Source: CAYXDO01 sp964463485
GTDB lineage: Bacteria; Myxococcota; Kuafuiibacteriia; Kuafuiibacteriales; Kuafuiibacteriaceae
Length of the DNA: 6,336 bases
NCBI GenBank assembly: GCA_964463485.1
Contig: CAYXDO010000281.1
Location: 1-6,336, forward strand
Reading direction: 5' to 3'
Both the position numbers and the translations under genes were made by a program. Numbering within the stretch: the first letter of the stretch is position 1; every line of letters starts with the position of its first letter. The notes below the pieces were generated by a model, which was not told the origin of the DNA, did no database searches, and saw only the letters and a program-made list of their open reading frames with translations. This document shows positions 1-6,206 of the stretch, one piece after another.

Positions 1-2
1 GC

Positions 3-134
3 TCGCGAGCGAGCTACGTGGCGATGAGTCCCTGTCGCACGTACGTCGAGGGACGAAAGCTCCAGGGAGGAAATACGACGGACATCTTCCCGGCTCTGAA
101 CGCCGCGGATGCGGCCGCGGCATCGAGCATGTAA
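3..134 (+). CDS. Possible C-terminal end of a gene entering from the left edge, product unknown
   Basis: A plus-strand frame is open from the left edge to a TAA at 132-134, giving 43 residues with no homology I recognise and an alanine-rich end. The support is compositional: about 74% of its third codon positions are G or C by hand count, as expected for a coding frame in this genome. It would converge on the hipA operon. A second plus frame is also open from position 2 to a TAG at 236-238, but its peptide (rich in Gly, Arg, Ser and Cys) looks less protein-like. The evidence is weak, because a 130-bp open frame can arise by chance in GC-rich DNA. Sequence left of the window is needed to confirm it. 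Confidence 0.28.
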   Translation, partial: SRASYVAMSPCRTYVEGRKLQGGNTTDIFPALNAADAAAASSM

Positions 135-277
135 CGCAGATCGGCACTTGCGTGCGTTCGGCGTTGCTCGGCGGATCGTCATGCCTGGCCACGGCGTCGC
201 GGCTCGCATGCGCTGAAAATGTATCAGGGTCAAGGTAGCCGGACAACTTCCGCTATGAGTCGGTGAGTCGGTCAGAG

Positions 278-325
278 TCAGTCAGGAACGATTGCTCGAG
301 CTTCATCTGAGATTTCGAAGACCAT
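278..325 (-). CDS. Candidate 15-residue small ORF with a good ribosome-binding site
   Basis: On the minus strand an AAGGAG (335-340) lies 9 nt before an ATG (323-325), which opens a 15-codon frame, MVFEISDEARAIVPD, ending in TGA at 278-280. The Shine-Dalgarno match is better than those seen for the hipA and DUF262 starts. The peptide has no recognisable family. It could be a leader peptide, the surviving start of a lost gene, or chance. It lies about 525 bp downstream of the hipA stop, on the same strand. Confidence is low because nothing but the ribosome-binding site supports it. Confidence 0.17.
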   Translation of the reverse strand: MVFEISDEARAIVPD

Positions 326-429
326 GTGAGCTCGCTCCTTCGGCGGAAAACGTGTGAGGGAGTCGCGGCGAGGGGTTGAGCGGACGGAGAGATCGCGAAG
401 TTGGGCGCGGCGAATCATGGCGGCGGGGT

Positions 430-534
430 AGCGAGTCGCGGACGTGGCGCAGCGAGTCGCGGACGTCGGGCAGCGAGTCGCGGACGTGGGGCAGCGAGTC
501 GCGGACGTGGGGCAGCGAGTCGCGGACGTGGGGC
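430..534. repeat. 21-bp tandem repeat array, five units
   Basis: Five head-to-tail 21-bp units start at 430, 451, 472, 493 and 514. Each begins agcgagtcgcggacgt. Units 3 to 5 are identical; unit 1 differs at one base and unit 2 at one. Degenerate units starting with agcgg continue at 535, 555 and 576, the first being 20 nt long. Because 21 is a multiple of three, every reading frame repeats as a heptad: QRVADVG and SESRTWG on the plus strand, CPTSATR on the minus strand. There are no spacers between units. It is best read as a minisatellite formed by slippage, and near-identity of the inner units suggests recent expansion. Confidence 0.9.
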
Positions 535-849
535 AGCGGATCATGGAGCAGGGCAGCGGGCAGCCGAAGTCAGGCAGCGGGTCATGGACACAGACCGGTC
601 CGTTGGAGAATGCGGGCAGCACTTGCAGCCCTCTCCATGTCGCGCGCTGCTCGGCGTGGGTTGAGGTCTGCCCGAGGTTCGGCGGGGGCTGCGCCTGGTT
701 CGAGGAGTGCTGGTCGGGGGGCGGGAAGTGCCGCACGCACTCCGATGCCTGCTGCCCGGGTGCCACGGAGTGCTGAGCAGTCGAACGCCGTTGCCCCGAA
801 CGCTGACGACGGGAACGCGGCTCGCGGTGCGCAAACGATCGCAGCCCGA

Positions 850-2142
850 TCACCCTCCATCGCTCGCCGCAAAGGAGAACGTAGAAGGATGGCGCGCCAC
901 CGCCCTCAGGATCGGTACACGTGACCAGTGCACCGAGAGCGCGCGTCGCATCCTCTCCGGCTTGGCGACCTCGGCCTGGGGCCATGCGTCTCGAGCCAAG
1001 AGGATCCCCGTGAGCAGCTCATCTTTGACCCAGACGCGGCCGGAGTCTTTCGCGAAGCGGTCGATGACGGCGTCGTTCAGATCCGCGAAGCGACGGGTCG
1101 TCCCCAGACGGAGAGCGAGGCGCGGGCCGCCCGGAAGGTTCCAGCCGAACCTCTCCCACGCGATCGTCGCGACGAGATCGTAACAGGGCGCCAGAGAGGG
1201 CCGAGCGCCCTCGCCCCAGACGAGACCCCAGTTCTTCAGATGTGCGTCACCGTTCCCTGAAGCGACCATGAACCCCAAGCGCCGCGCCATGTCGCGGCCG
1301 GCGTCGTCGCCGCAGACATCGACGACCAAGCGCAGCGCGCCGTCGAAGCCCACGCCAGGATCGCTGTCACCGTTCTTGTGCAAGGGCCTCAACCCGAGCG
1401 CCTGGCAGAGATCCTCATGATGCACCTTGATGCCATCGCTCCTGCGATCGAAACGGGCGATGGCGAAGACCGGGGCGGGGCGTTCGGCCCAGTCCGGGAG
1501 CCCGATGAGATGGTCGAAGGGTACGGTGCGATGCGCAGGAACCGAGAGCCCCGCCTTCGCCGCCCACGTCATGGTCGCCGTCTCGACCTCGGCGAGCTCG
1601 TCGTACTCCCGGCCCGGCAGCTTGACGATCCAGGAGCCCATCGCGCTACGCGCTGGGAGGCTCAGGCGTTGATTCTCCATCGACATGGAGAACTTGAGCT
1701 GCATGCCGGCGAGAGCGGAGAAGGACGGCCCGTCTTCTGGGGGCGCGTCCCCCGGCGCGGTCGTGATCGGCTGTAATCCCGCTGTCCCCTCGGCGCGTTC
1801 GAGCGCACCAGGCAGCGCACGCACCTGTACGGCGCCCGGGAGGTCACGCCCAAGCACTCGGAGCAGCGGGAACGATGCCCCCTCGCGGAGCCCGTAGTGC
1901 TGGCACAGCCGCCAACGGAGCGCGCTTCCCCGCTCGGGCAGCAGGTTCTCGAACCACGCCGGCAGCTCGCTCGACGCGGTTCGGATCCCGGGCGTGCGTA
2001 GGAACTCGAGCCCAAGCCTCGGGAGCTGCCCCTCCCGCACCCAGGACTCCTCCGGCGTCCATTGAGTCAGGCCCCCGCGACGCTGTTTCAGGCCGCCCAC
2101 CGTTCGTGCGGGCAGCGAGACTTCGAGGTCGGGCTGGCTCAT
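850..2142 (-). CDS. HipA-family serine/threonine kinase (type II toxin-like), orphan without HipB
   Basis: A full-length HipA-like protein of 430 aa, close to E. coli HipA in size. HipA kinases phosphorylate cytosolic targets (glutamyl-tRNA synthetase in E. coli), halting translation and causing dormancy; the target here is unknown. The N-terminal subdomain is seen in WFENLLPE (63-70) and LLRVLGRDLPGAV (94-106). The kinase domain follows: P-loop region LAGMQLK (144-150), WIVKLP with K174, FDRR (231-234), HHEDLCQALG (241-250), the catalytic loop GNGDAHLKN with D299 and N304, and the metal-binding CYDL with D322. The catalytic residues therefore look intact. The usual autophosphorylated P-loop serine position appears to be alanine (A143). 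The ATG overlaps the DUF262 stop as ATGA, which fixes the start and implies translational coupling; no strong independent Shine-Dalgarno is visible. No HipB-like gene lies on either side. Confidence 0.93.
   Translation of the reverse strand: MSQPDLEVSLPARTVGGLKQRRGGLTQWTPEESWVREGQLPRLGLEFLRTPGIRTASSELPAWFENLLPERGSALRWRLCQHYGLREGASFPLLRVLGRDLPGAVQVRALPGALERAEGTAGLQPITTAPGDAPPEDGPSFSALAGMQLKFSMSMENQRLSLPARSAMGSWIVKLPGREYDELAEVETATMTWAAKAGLSVPAHRTVPFDHLIGLPDWAERPAPVFAIARFDRRSDGIKVHHEDLCQALGLRPLHKNGDSDPGVGFDGALRLVVDVCGDDAGRDMARRLGFMVASGNGDAHLKNWGLVWGEGARPSLAPCYDLVATIAWERFGWNLPGGPRLALRLGTTRRFADLNDAVIDRFAKDSGRVWVKDELLTGILLARDAWPQAEVAKPERMRRALSVHWSRVPILRAVARHPSTFSFAASDGG
2139..2142 (-). promoter_or_regulatory. 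ATGA stop/start overlap between the DUF262 gene and hipA
   Basis: The plus strand reads tcat, so the minus strand reads ATGA: the TGA ends the DUF262 frame (after Glu-Leu-Gly-Gly) and the ATG starts hipA. The upstream minus-strand bases gttaggcgg give only a weak ribosome-binding match placed too near the ATG. Expression of hipA is therefore likely to depend on ribosomes finishing the upstream gene, which would fix the ratio of the two proteins. Confidence 0.85.
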
Positions 2143-3893
2143 CCGCCTAACTCGCCGTTGGGGCGGGCGTCGAAATACGCCTCCACGGGCAGGATGCGCG
2201 GTTCATCCAGGCCGGCGCGGTCGCTGAGGAAGCGGCTGACCAGCGCGCTCAACCGGGACGCGCGGCGCTGCAGGAAACGCTCCCGCTCCGAGCGGTCGAC
2301 GCGCGAGGCCTGAAGGCTCGCGAAGCCCTCCTCGTCGATGAGGTGACTCTCGAGCGCCTCGTGGTCGCGATCCCAGGACCAGCTTCGGAGCTCGCTGGCC
2401 AGACCCGTGTGGCGGGTGTCGAGCAGCACGCGGTTGGCGGCCGTGCGCGCGAGGCTCACCTCGACCTGTCCCGCCGCGAAGATCTCCCGCGCGACCCGCT
2501 GTCCGCCTGACAGCAGCGCCCGCCAAGAAACCTCCCCGAGCGGGGAGCGTGGCGCGAGCGAGAGCAAAGCGAGGAGCTCCACCCGGCTCCCGGCGTGGTT
2601 GGCGTGGAAGGGCTCGAGCGCCCACTCTCGGGACGAAGGCTCTCCGACCGCTTCGAGCAATGCTCGCAGCGAGCCGAGCGGCTCGCCTTCCTTGATCTGG
2701 CGAGCTTGAAGACGCATGGCCGATCCGGCGGCCTGTTGGTGCACGCCGCTCGCGATCCCCCGCCAGACCCAACTCGCGAGCGCGCGACGCGTCGCGGCGT
2801 CCGGTTCGGGGAAGAGATGAAACCACCGCGCGAGCAGCACGAACACGACCGGGTACGGGATCAAGGCGTATGCGGGGAGCGCCGCGCCGGGCTCAGGCCC
2901 ACGATGGGGCGCGCGAAGGAACTCCACGGCTCGACGGATCGCCTCGGCGGCATCGTCACCGCCGACGAGCTTCCCAAGCGTGTCGTCCCCCAGATCGTCC
3001 AAGCGCTTCGACGCGTCGAGCCCGCTCATCGAGAACACGCACTTCAGCACCTCGGTCCTCGGCGGCTGACCGAACCCGTCGAGGTCCACTGCGGCCTGAA
3101 GCGCGCCGAGGTCGACCGGAGCACCTCGCGAGCCCACCCCACCGAGGAGGGCTTGGAAGACCTCGTCGGCCCGCATCCGAACCCCGGTGCTGTTGAGCCG
3201 CGCGAAGACGCCACGCAGCGCATCGACGTCATCCGTTTCCAAAAGGTACGCCGGGAGCTCGTAGTCGAGGATCCGCTGCTGCACCGCCTCCACGCGGTTC
3301 TGCTCCTCTTCGTCGAGCCCGCAATCGCGCAGCCAATGCCCGAGCCGGCGAAGGTCTCCGAGCGCGCGAAGGGGAACGTGGCGATGCGGGTCACCCTCGT
3401 CCGCGCATCCCGGCAGGAACTGGTTGGACTTGGGATCGAATCGGATGTCCCAGCGCGAATCTCCACCTTGCGGCAAGTCGGACAGCGCGGCGGCGAGCGC
3501 GGTGGCGCGCTGCTGTCCGTCCACGATGAGCCAGCCGTCTCGCACCGCGGGCATCTGGATCTTCGCCGCGCCGACCCTGATCTCGGCCTCAGCGAGCTCT
3601 CGCTTCCAGAAGAGGAGCGAGCCCACCGGGTAGCCCTTGAGGATGCTGTCGAACAGCGTGACCACGTCGCTGGTCGTCCAACGCAGCGGTCGCTGGAACT
3701 CCGGCACTCGGATCGCCCCCTCGAGCACCCGGCCAAGCAGCTTGCGGACGGTCAGCGAGAACGCGCTGGGCGGCTTCGGGAGGGGCACATAGAGCGACGG
3801 TGCCGGCTCGATCGCTCGTGCGGAGGGGGCCACGGCGCCAGTATGCACAGCGGAGCCGGGATGCGAAAGGCGAGCTCGAGCCGTCCGAGGCAC
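2139..3893 (-). CDS. DUF262 (GmrSD N-terminal type) protein with degenerate HNH-like C-terminus
   Basis: The 584-aa protein has the DUF262 hallmarks in order: VPEFQRPLRW (63-72), IVDGQQR (123-129) and FARLNSTGVRM (230-240). DUF262 has a ParB/sulfiredoxin-like fold that binds or cleaves nucleotides; with a DUF1524 HNH nuclease it forms modification-dependent anti-phage enzymes such as GmrSD, BrxU and SspE. The C-terminal third looks like this family's HNH region (AANRVLL at 485-491, LESHLID at 514-520). However, the position of the usual HHIFP motif reads REIFA (469-473), so nuclease activity is doubtful. No membrane segment or signal peptide is seen. The listed GTG directly follows the upstream TGA, but the first roughly 18 codons have weak third-position bias. 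GTG at 3846-3848 or 3831-3833 is therefore a real alternative start. The gene is coupled to hipA downstream. The domain call is firm; the role as defence sensor or regulator is inferred. Confidence 0.9.
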   Translation of the reverse strand: MPRTARARLSHPGSAVHTGAVAPSARAIEPAPSLYVPLPKPPSAFSLTVRKLLGRVLEGAIRVPEFQRPLRWTTSDVVTLFDSILKGYPVGSLLFWKRELAEAEIRVGAAKIQMPAVRDGWLIVDGQQRATALAAALSDLPQGGDSRWDIRFDPKSNQFLPGCADEGDPHRHVPLRALGDLRRLGHWLRDCGLDEEEQNRVEAVQQRILDYELPAYLLETDDVDALRGVFARLNSTGVRMRADEVFQALLGGVGSRGAPVDLGALQAAVDLDGFGQPPRTEVLKCVFSMSGLDASKRLDDLGDDTLGKLVGGDDAAEAIRRAVEFLRAPHRGPEPGAALPAYALIPYPVVFVLLARWFHLFPEPDAATRRALASWVWRGIASGVHQQAAGSAMRLQARQIKEGEPLGSLRALLEAVGEPSSREWALEPFHANHAGSRVELLALLSLAPRSPLGEVSWRALLSGGQRVAREIFAAGQVEVSLARTAANRVLLDTRHTGLASELRSWSWDRDHEALESHLIDEEGFASLQASRVDRSERERFLQRRASRLSALVSRFLSDRAGLDEPRILPVEAYFDARPNGELGG

Positions 3894-6071
3894 TCACTTG
3901 GCCGGTTGAGCCGCCGGTGCCTCCGTTTTTGGCGCCTCGGGTTGCGGAGCCGATACTTCGAAACCGATACGTTCCTTGAGTTGTCGCACCGGAGTGACAT
4001 CGTGGATCCAAAGTCCAATGAATAGGTAGACGATCGACACGATCACCGCCAACGCCTTCCAAGGCGGGCGGCTGTCCGCGAAACGATCGTTCCCCGAGGC
4101 CACAGGATATTTCGGGAGCGAGGTCAAGGCGCGCCCGAACGGGATGTTGATGCGGGCCCGTCCGTTGATGGCCCAACCCCCTGCGTCGAGGATCGGACCT
4201 AGGTTGCGTTGTCGCAGCTTCATGGCCGCCACGACCATCGAGGGGAGCGAGATCGCGAGCAAGATGGAGACGAGGCCGAGCGGGATCCAATATCCGAGCC
4301 CCAAGATCGCCGAGAGTACAGTACCCACCAGGGCAGCCACGCCGCTGATGGCGACTCCGATGAGTGCGATGGAACCCAGGTCGAAGCGAGGTCGTTCCGC
4401 GGGTTTCGCGCTGGCGGTCGCCGCGGCGGTCGTGTCGACCGCTGCGCTGAGCTTGGAGCCCGCGGCAGTGTCGCTCTCGGCGGCCTTCTTGGTGGCCTGC
4501 TCTTCGATGTAACGAAGCACTCGCTTGTAAGGCGACCAAAAGGCCTCCCGGACGCTGATCGGGTTGTCGACGATCCTCGTGATGACGGCATCCCAGTCGT
4601 GGCCTTTTCGATCCACGAAGTACCCGTTCCGTCCGACCAGCAACCCATCGGAGTCTCCGTCCGAGACGAGCGCGGCGATACTCAGCTTTTCGGCGCCGCG
4701 GGTGCAGTCGCAGTAGACGAGATGACACTTGGCGAGACCGGCGAGAGCGACGTGCTTGCCGGGGTCGGCCACACGTACGCAGAGGTCGCAGCTGCGGCCG
4801 TCTACGAACAAGGTGCCGGCCTGGAAGACGGCGAGCGCTTTGGGATCGTAGAAGTCCGCGAAGCTCGCGAAGTTCCGCAAGAGAGTATGAAGATCGCGCT
4901 GGAATCGAACGGCCTTCTCGAGGTCGACGAGACCGGCGTACTCGGGCGCGCGACTGAGATCCTGAGTGATGAGCTCGGAAAGTTGCTGCTTCGCGCTTCC
5001 GGCGAGAATTTCTCGAACGCGATCGACACCCAGGGCCTCGGCCCTCCCCGGAGGCTTGGAACCGAGCCAGGCGTCGAACGGAGCCAGCTTGGCCCGCAGC
5101 TGAGTCCATTCGTCGAACGTCAGCTCGCTCTTGGCTCCGAGCAGGGGCTCGACCGCGGCGCTCACGAAGGTGGCCATGGCGGAGTCCCAGGCTGGATTGA
5201 GCCCCGCCCCGAGTGGGAGGGGTCGCGCAGGCTCGACTCTCGCGAGCGGGAATCCCGAGAGCTCCTGGGCGCCCGCCGAAATGTCCTTCGAAATCACCGG
5301 CGTGTAATCGGAATCCGCGCGATTCAGAGCTCCCACGACCCGCGGATCGAACACGGCCAACTTCGTTCGCGCGAAGTAGTCGTCGACCTTCGTCGCCACC
5401 GCCTTCGAGGCGGCGTTCGCTCGACCGGTCTTGTCTCCGAGGGGGCAGGTGGTGGCGTCCTCGTGCCCCAAAGTGTTCCACGTTTCGAACGCGACCAGCT
5501 CGGCGAAGAAGGCGTCCAACTTCGCCTGCGACACACCTTGAACCCCGGATCGATCCGCTTCACCGCCGACCGTCAGAAGGATCTCCGCGATGACCTTCTT
5601 GATGGCGGGGTCGCTGGACGAAGCGTCCACCAGGATCCCATCTCCGTTGAAGGGCTGCTTGGACATCGCGTCGGCCGCGCCCGTCGCTTCGGCCACCGAC
5701 ACCGCGCCCGTTTCTGGCTTGCCGAGATGTCTGAGCACTTCTCTCAGCGAAGCTCCGAGCGCGTTGCCCGCCGCGTTGGAAGCCAACGACGCCGCCGAGA
5801 GCCCATCCCGGCCCCCGATCAACAGATCGAGGGAGCTCAGGCGCTCCTTCGAGAAACGAATCGCCGCGAGCACCTCGGGGAGCCGAATTCGGCCGTCCTT
5901 GTCGGTGTCGATCAGACTCAGGGTGCGACTGTCGAACTCGAGGCCCGCGGTGGGACACGCGAGCGCGACCCAAAGCTTCGGGTCGAGGTCGAGGAGCGAC
6001 CCGATCTCCGCTCCGGACTCGATGCGAACTTGCGGCAACCCGCCGGCACGAAAAAATCGAAACGATGTCAT
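3894..6071 (-). CDS. EF-hand, Cys-cluster protein with three C-terminal membrane helices, function unknown
   Basis: I do not assign this 725-aa protein a function. There is no signal peptide, so the roughly 560-residue N-terminal part is probably cytoplasmic. It carries a canonical 12-residue EF-hand loop, DTDKDGRIRLPE (55-66: Asp at 1, 3 and 5, Gly at 6, Ile at 8, Glu at 12), predicted to bind calcium. A second loop-like segment, DGDSDGLLVGRN (471-482), lacks the final Glu. Cysteines cluster as CDLC (428-431) and CHLVYCDC (449-456), a possible metal site. Hydrophobic helices lie at about 566-590, 594-617 and 672-689, followed by a Pro/Ala/Glu-rich tail. Linkers at 527-560 are Ala/Ser/Thr/Lys-rich. 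The ATG is supported by a GGAG seven bases upstream. Its TGA abuts the listed DUF262 start, which suggests co-transcription. A calcium-responsive membrane protein is a reasonable guess only. Confidence 0.88.
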   Translation of the reverse strand: MTSFRFFRAGGLPQVRIESGAEIGSLLDLDPKLWVALACPTAGLEFDSRTLSLIDTDKDGRIRLPEVLAAIRFSKERLSSLDLLIGGRDGLSAASLASNAAGNALGASLREVLRHLGKPETGAVSVAEATGAADAMSKQPFNGDGILVDASSSDPAIKKVIAEILLTVGGEADRSGVQGVSQAKLDAFFAELVAFETWNTLGHEDATTCPLGDKTGRANAASKAVATKVDDYFARTKLAVFDPRVVGALNRADSDYTPVISKDISAGAQELSGFPLARVEPARPLPLGAGLNPAWDSAMATFVSAAVEPLLGAKSELTFDEWTQLRAKLAPFDAWLGSKPPGRAEALGVDRVREILAGSAKQQLSELITQDLSRAPEYAGLVDLEKAVRFQRDLHTLLRNFASFADFYDPKALAVFQAGTLFVDGRSCDLCVRVADPGKHVALAGLAKCHLVYCDCTRGAEKLSIAALVSDGDSDGLLVGRNGYFVDRKGHDWDAVITRIVDNPISVREAFWSPYKRVLRYIEEQATKKAAESDTAAGSKLSAAVDTTAAATASAKPAERPRFDLGSIALIGVAISGVAALVGTVLSAILGLGYWIPLGLVSILLAISLPSMVVAAMKLRQRNLGPILDAGGWAINGRARINIPFGRALTSLPKYPVASGNDRFADSRPPWKALAVIVSIVYLFIGLWIHDVTPVRQLKERIGFEVSAPQPEAPKTEAPAAQPAK

Positions 6072-6078
6072 CTTCTTG

Positions 6079-6082
6079 CTCC
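6079..6082 (-). promoter_or_regulatory. Ribosome-binding site of the EF-hand gene
   Basis: On the minus strand GGAG is followed by caagaag and then the ATG at 6069-6071, a seven-base spacing. It is the best-placed Shine-Dalgarno in the operon and fixes the start of the first gene. Confidence 0.7.
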
Positions 6083-6107
6083 GCCGAAACGAGCGCGGAG
6101 TGAATCA

Positions 6108-6119
6108 GAGGGGCCCCTC
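6108..6119. promoter_or_regulatory. Perfect 12-bp palindrome gaggggcccctc, possible operator
   Basis: The 12 bases equal their own reverse complement; the flanking bases (a and g) do not pair. It lies 37 bp upstream of the EF-hand start codon, a position typical of operators or of a 5' leader. No regulator is recognised for it, and GC-only cores of this kind also arise by chance. Confidence 0.3.
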
Positions 6120-6172
6120 GAAGAGAAGGAAATCTTCCCTGCCCGTCCCGTGGTGCCGGCAGGATTAGGATC

Positions 6173-6206
6173 GGGCACGGGCACGGACGGGCACGGGCAC
6201 GGGCAC
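6173..6206. repeat. GGGCAC hexamer microsatellite
   Basis: Five perfect gggcac hexamers are present at 6173, 6179, 6189, 6195 and 6201, interrupted once by ggac at 6185-6188. An inverted copy of the same unit, gcccgtgccc, sits at the right edge (6327-6336) and may continue outside the window. The repeat is about 100 bp upstream of the EF-hand start, outside any gene I can support. Confidence 0.85.

Larger units (their letters stand above)
135..849. other. Intergenic region without a supportable gene
   Basis: This stretch of about 715 bp lies between the possible gene end at 134 and the hipA stop at 850. It holds a 21-bp tandem array (430-534, degenerate to about 596), two perfect copies of gagtcggt (257-264 and 265-272) with a variant at 275-282, and an AT-richer motif at 215-231. 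Several frames stay open on both strands, but their translations are Arg/Ser/Ala/Pro-rich and low in complexity. The longest minus-strand one runs on into hipA in another frame. I looked for a helix-turn-helix antitoxin next to hipA and saw none. I also saw no hairpin followed by a T-run that would terminate the hipA transcript. Confidence 0.6.

Noticed and set aside
229..234. Minus-strand TTGACC as a -35 promoter box
   Set aside because: No -10-like hexamer lies 16-18 bases downstream; the AT-rich tacatttt is only a few bases away.
430..596. CRISPR array
   Set aside because: The 21-bp units are directly abutting with no unique spacers, and no cas gene is present.
135..849. HipB-like antitoxin gene beside hipA
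   Set aside because: No frame on either strand shows a helix-turn-helix or a compact 70-110 residue DNA-binding protein; the candidate frames are Ala/Arg/Pro-rich.
376..924. Plus-strand frame of 182 residues with SESRTWG repeats
   Set aside because: It is Arg/Ser/Ala-rich, has no supported start signal, and runs antisense into hipA. The openness is explained by the repeat and high GC.
278..985. 235-residue minus-strand frame spanning the repeat array
   Set aside because: It is low in complexity, its middle is just the translated minisatellite (CPTSATR repeats), and it overlaps the hipA 3' end in another frame.
2595..4025. 476-residue plus-strand frame
   Set aside because: It is antisense to the DUF262 gene, whose conserved motifs (VPEFQRP, IVDGQQR) identify the real frame; the plus translation has no recognisable domain.
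3589..5481. 630-residue minus-strand frame
   Set aside because: It is an alternative frame of the EF-hand and DUF262 genes, with an Arg/Gly/Ser-rich composition and no motifs.
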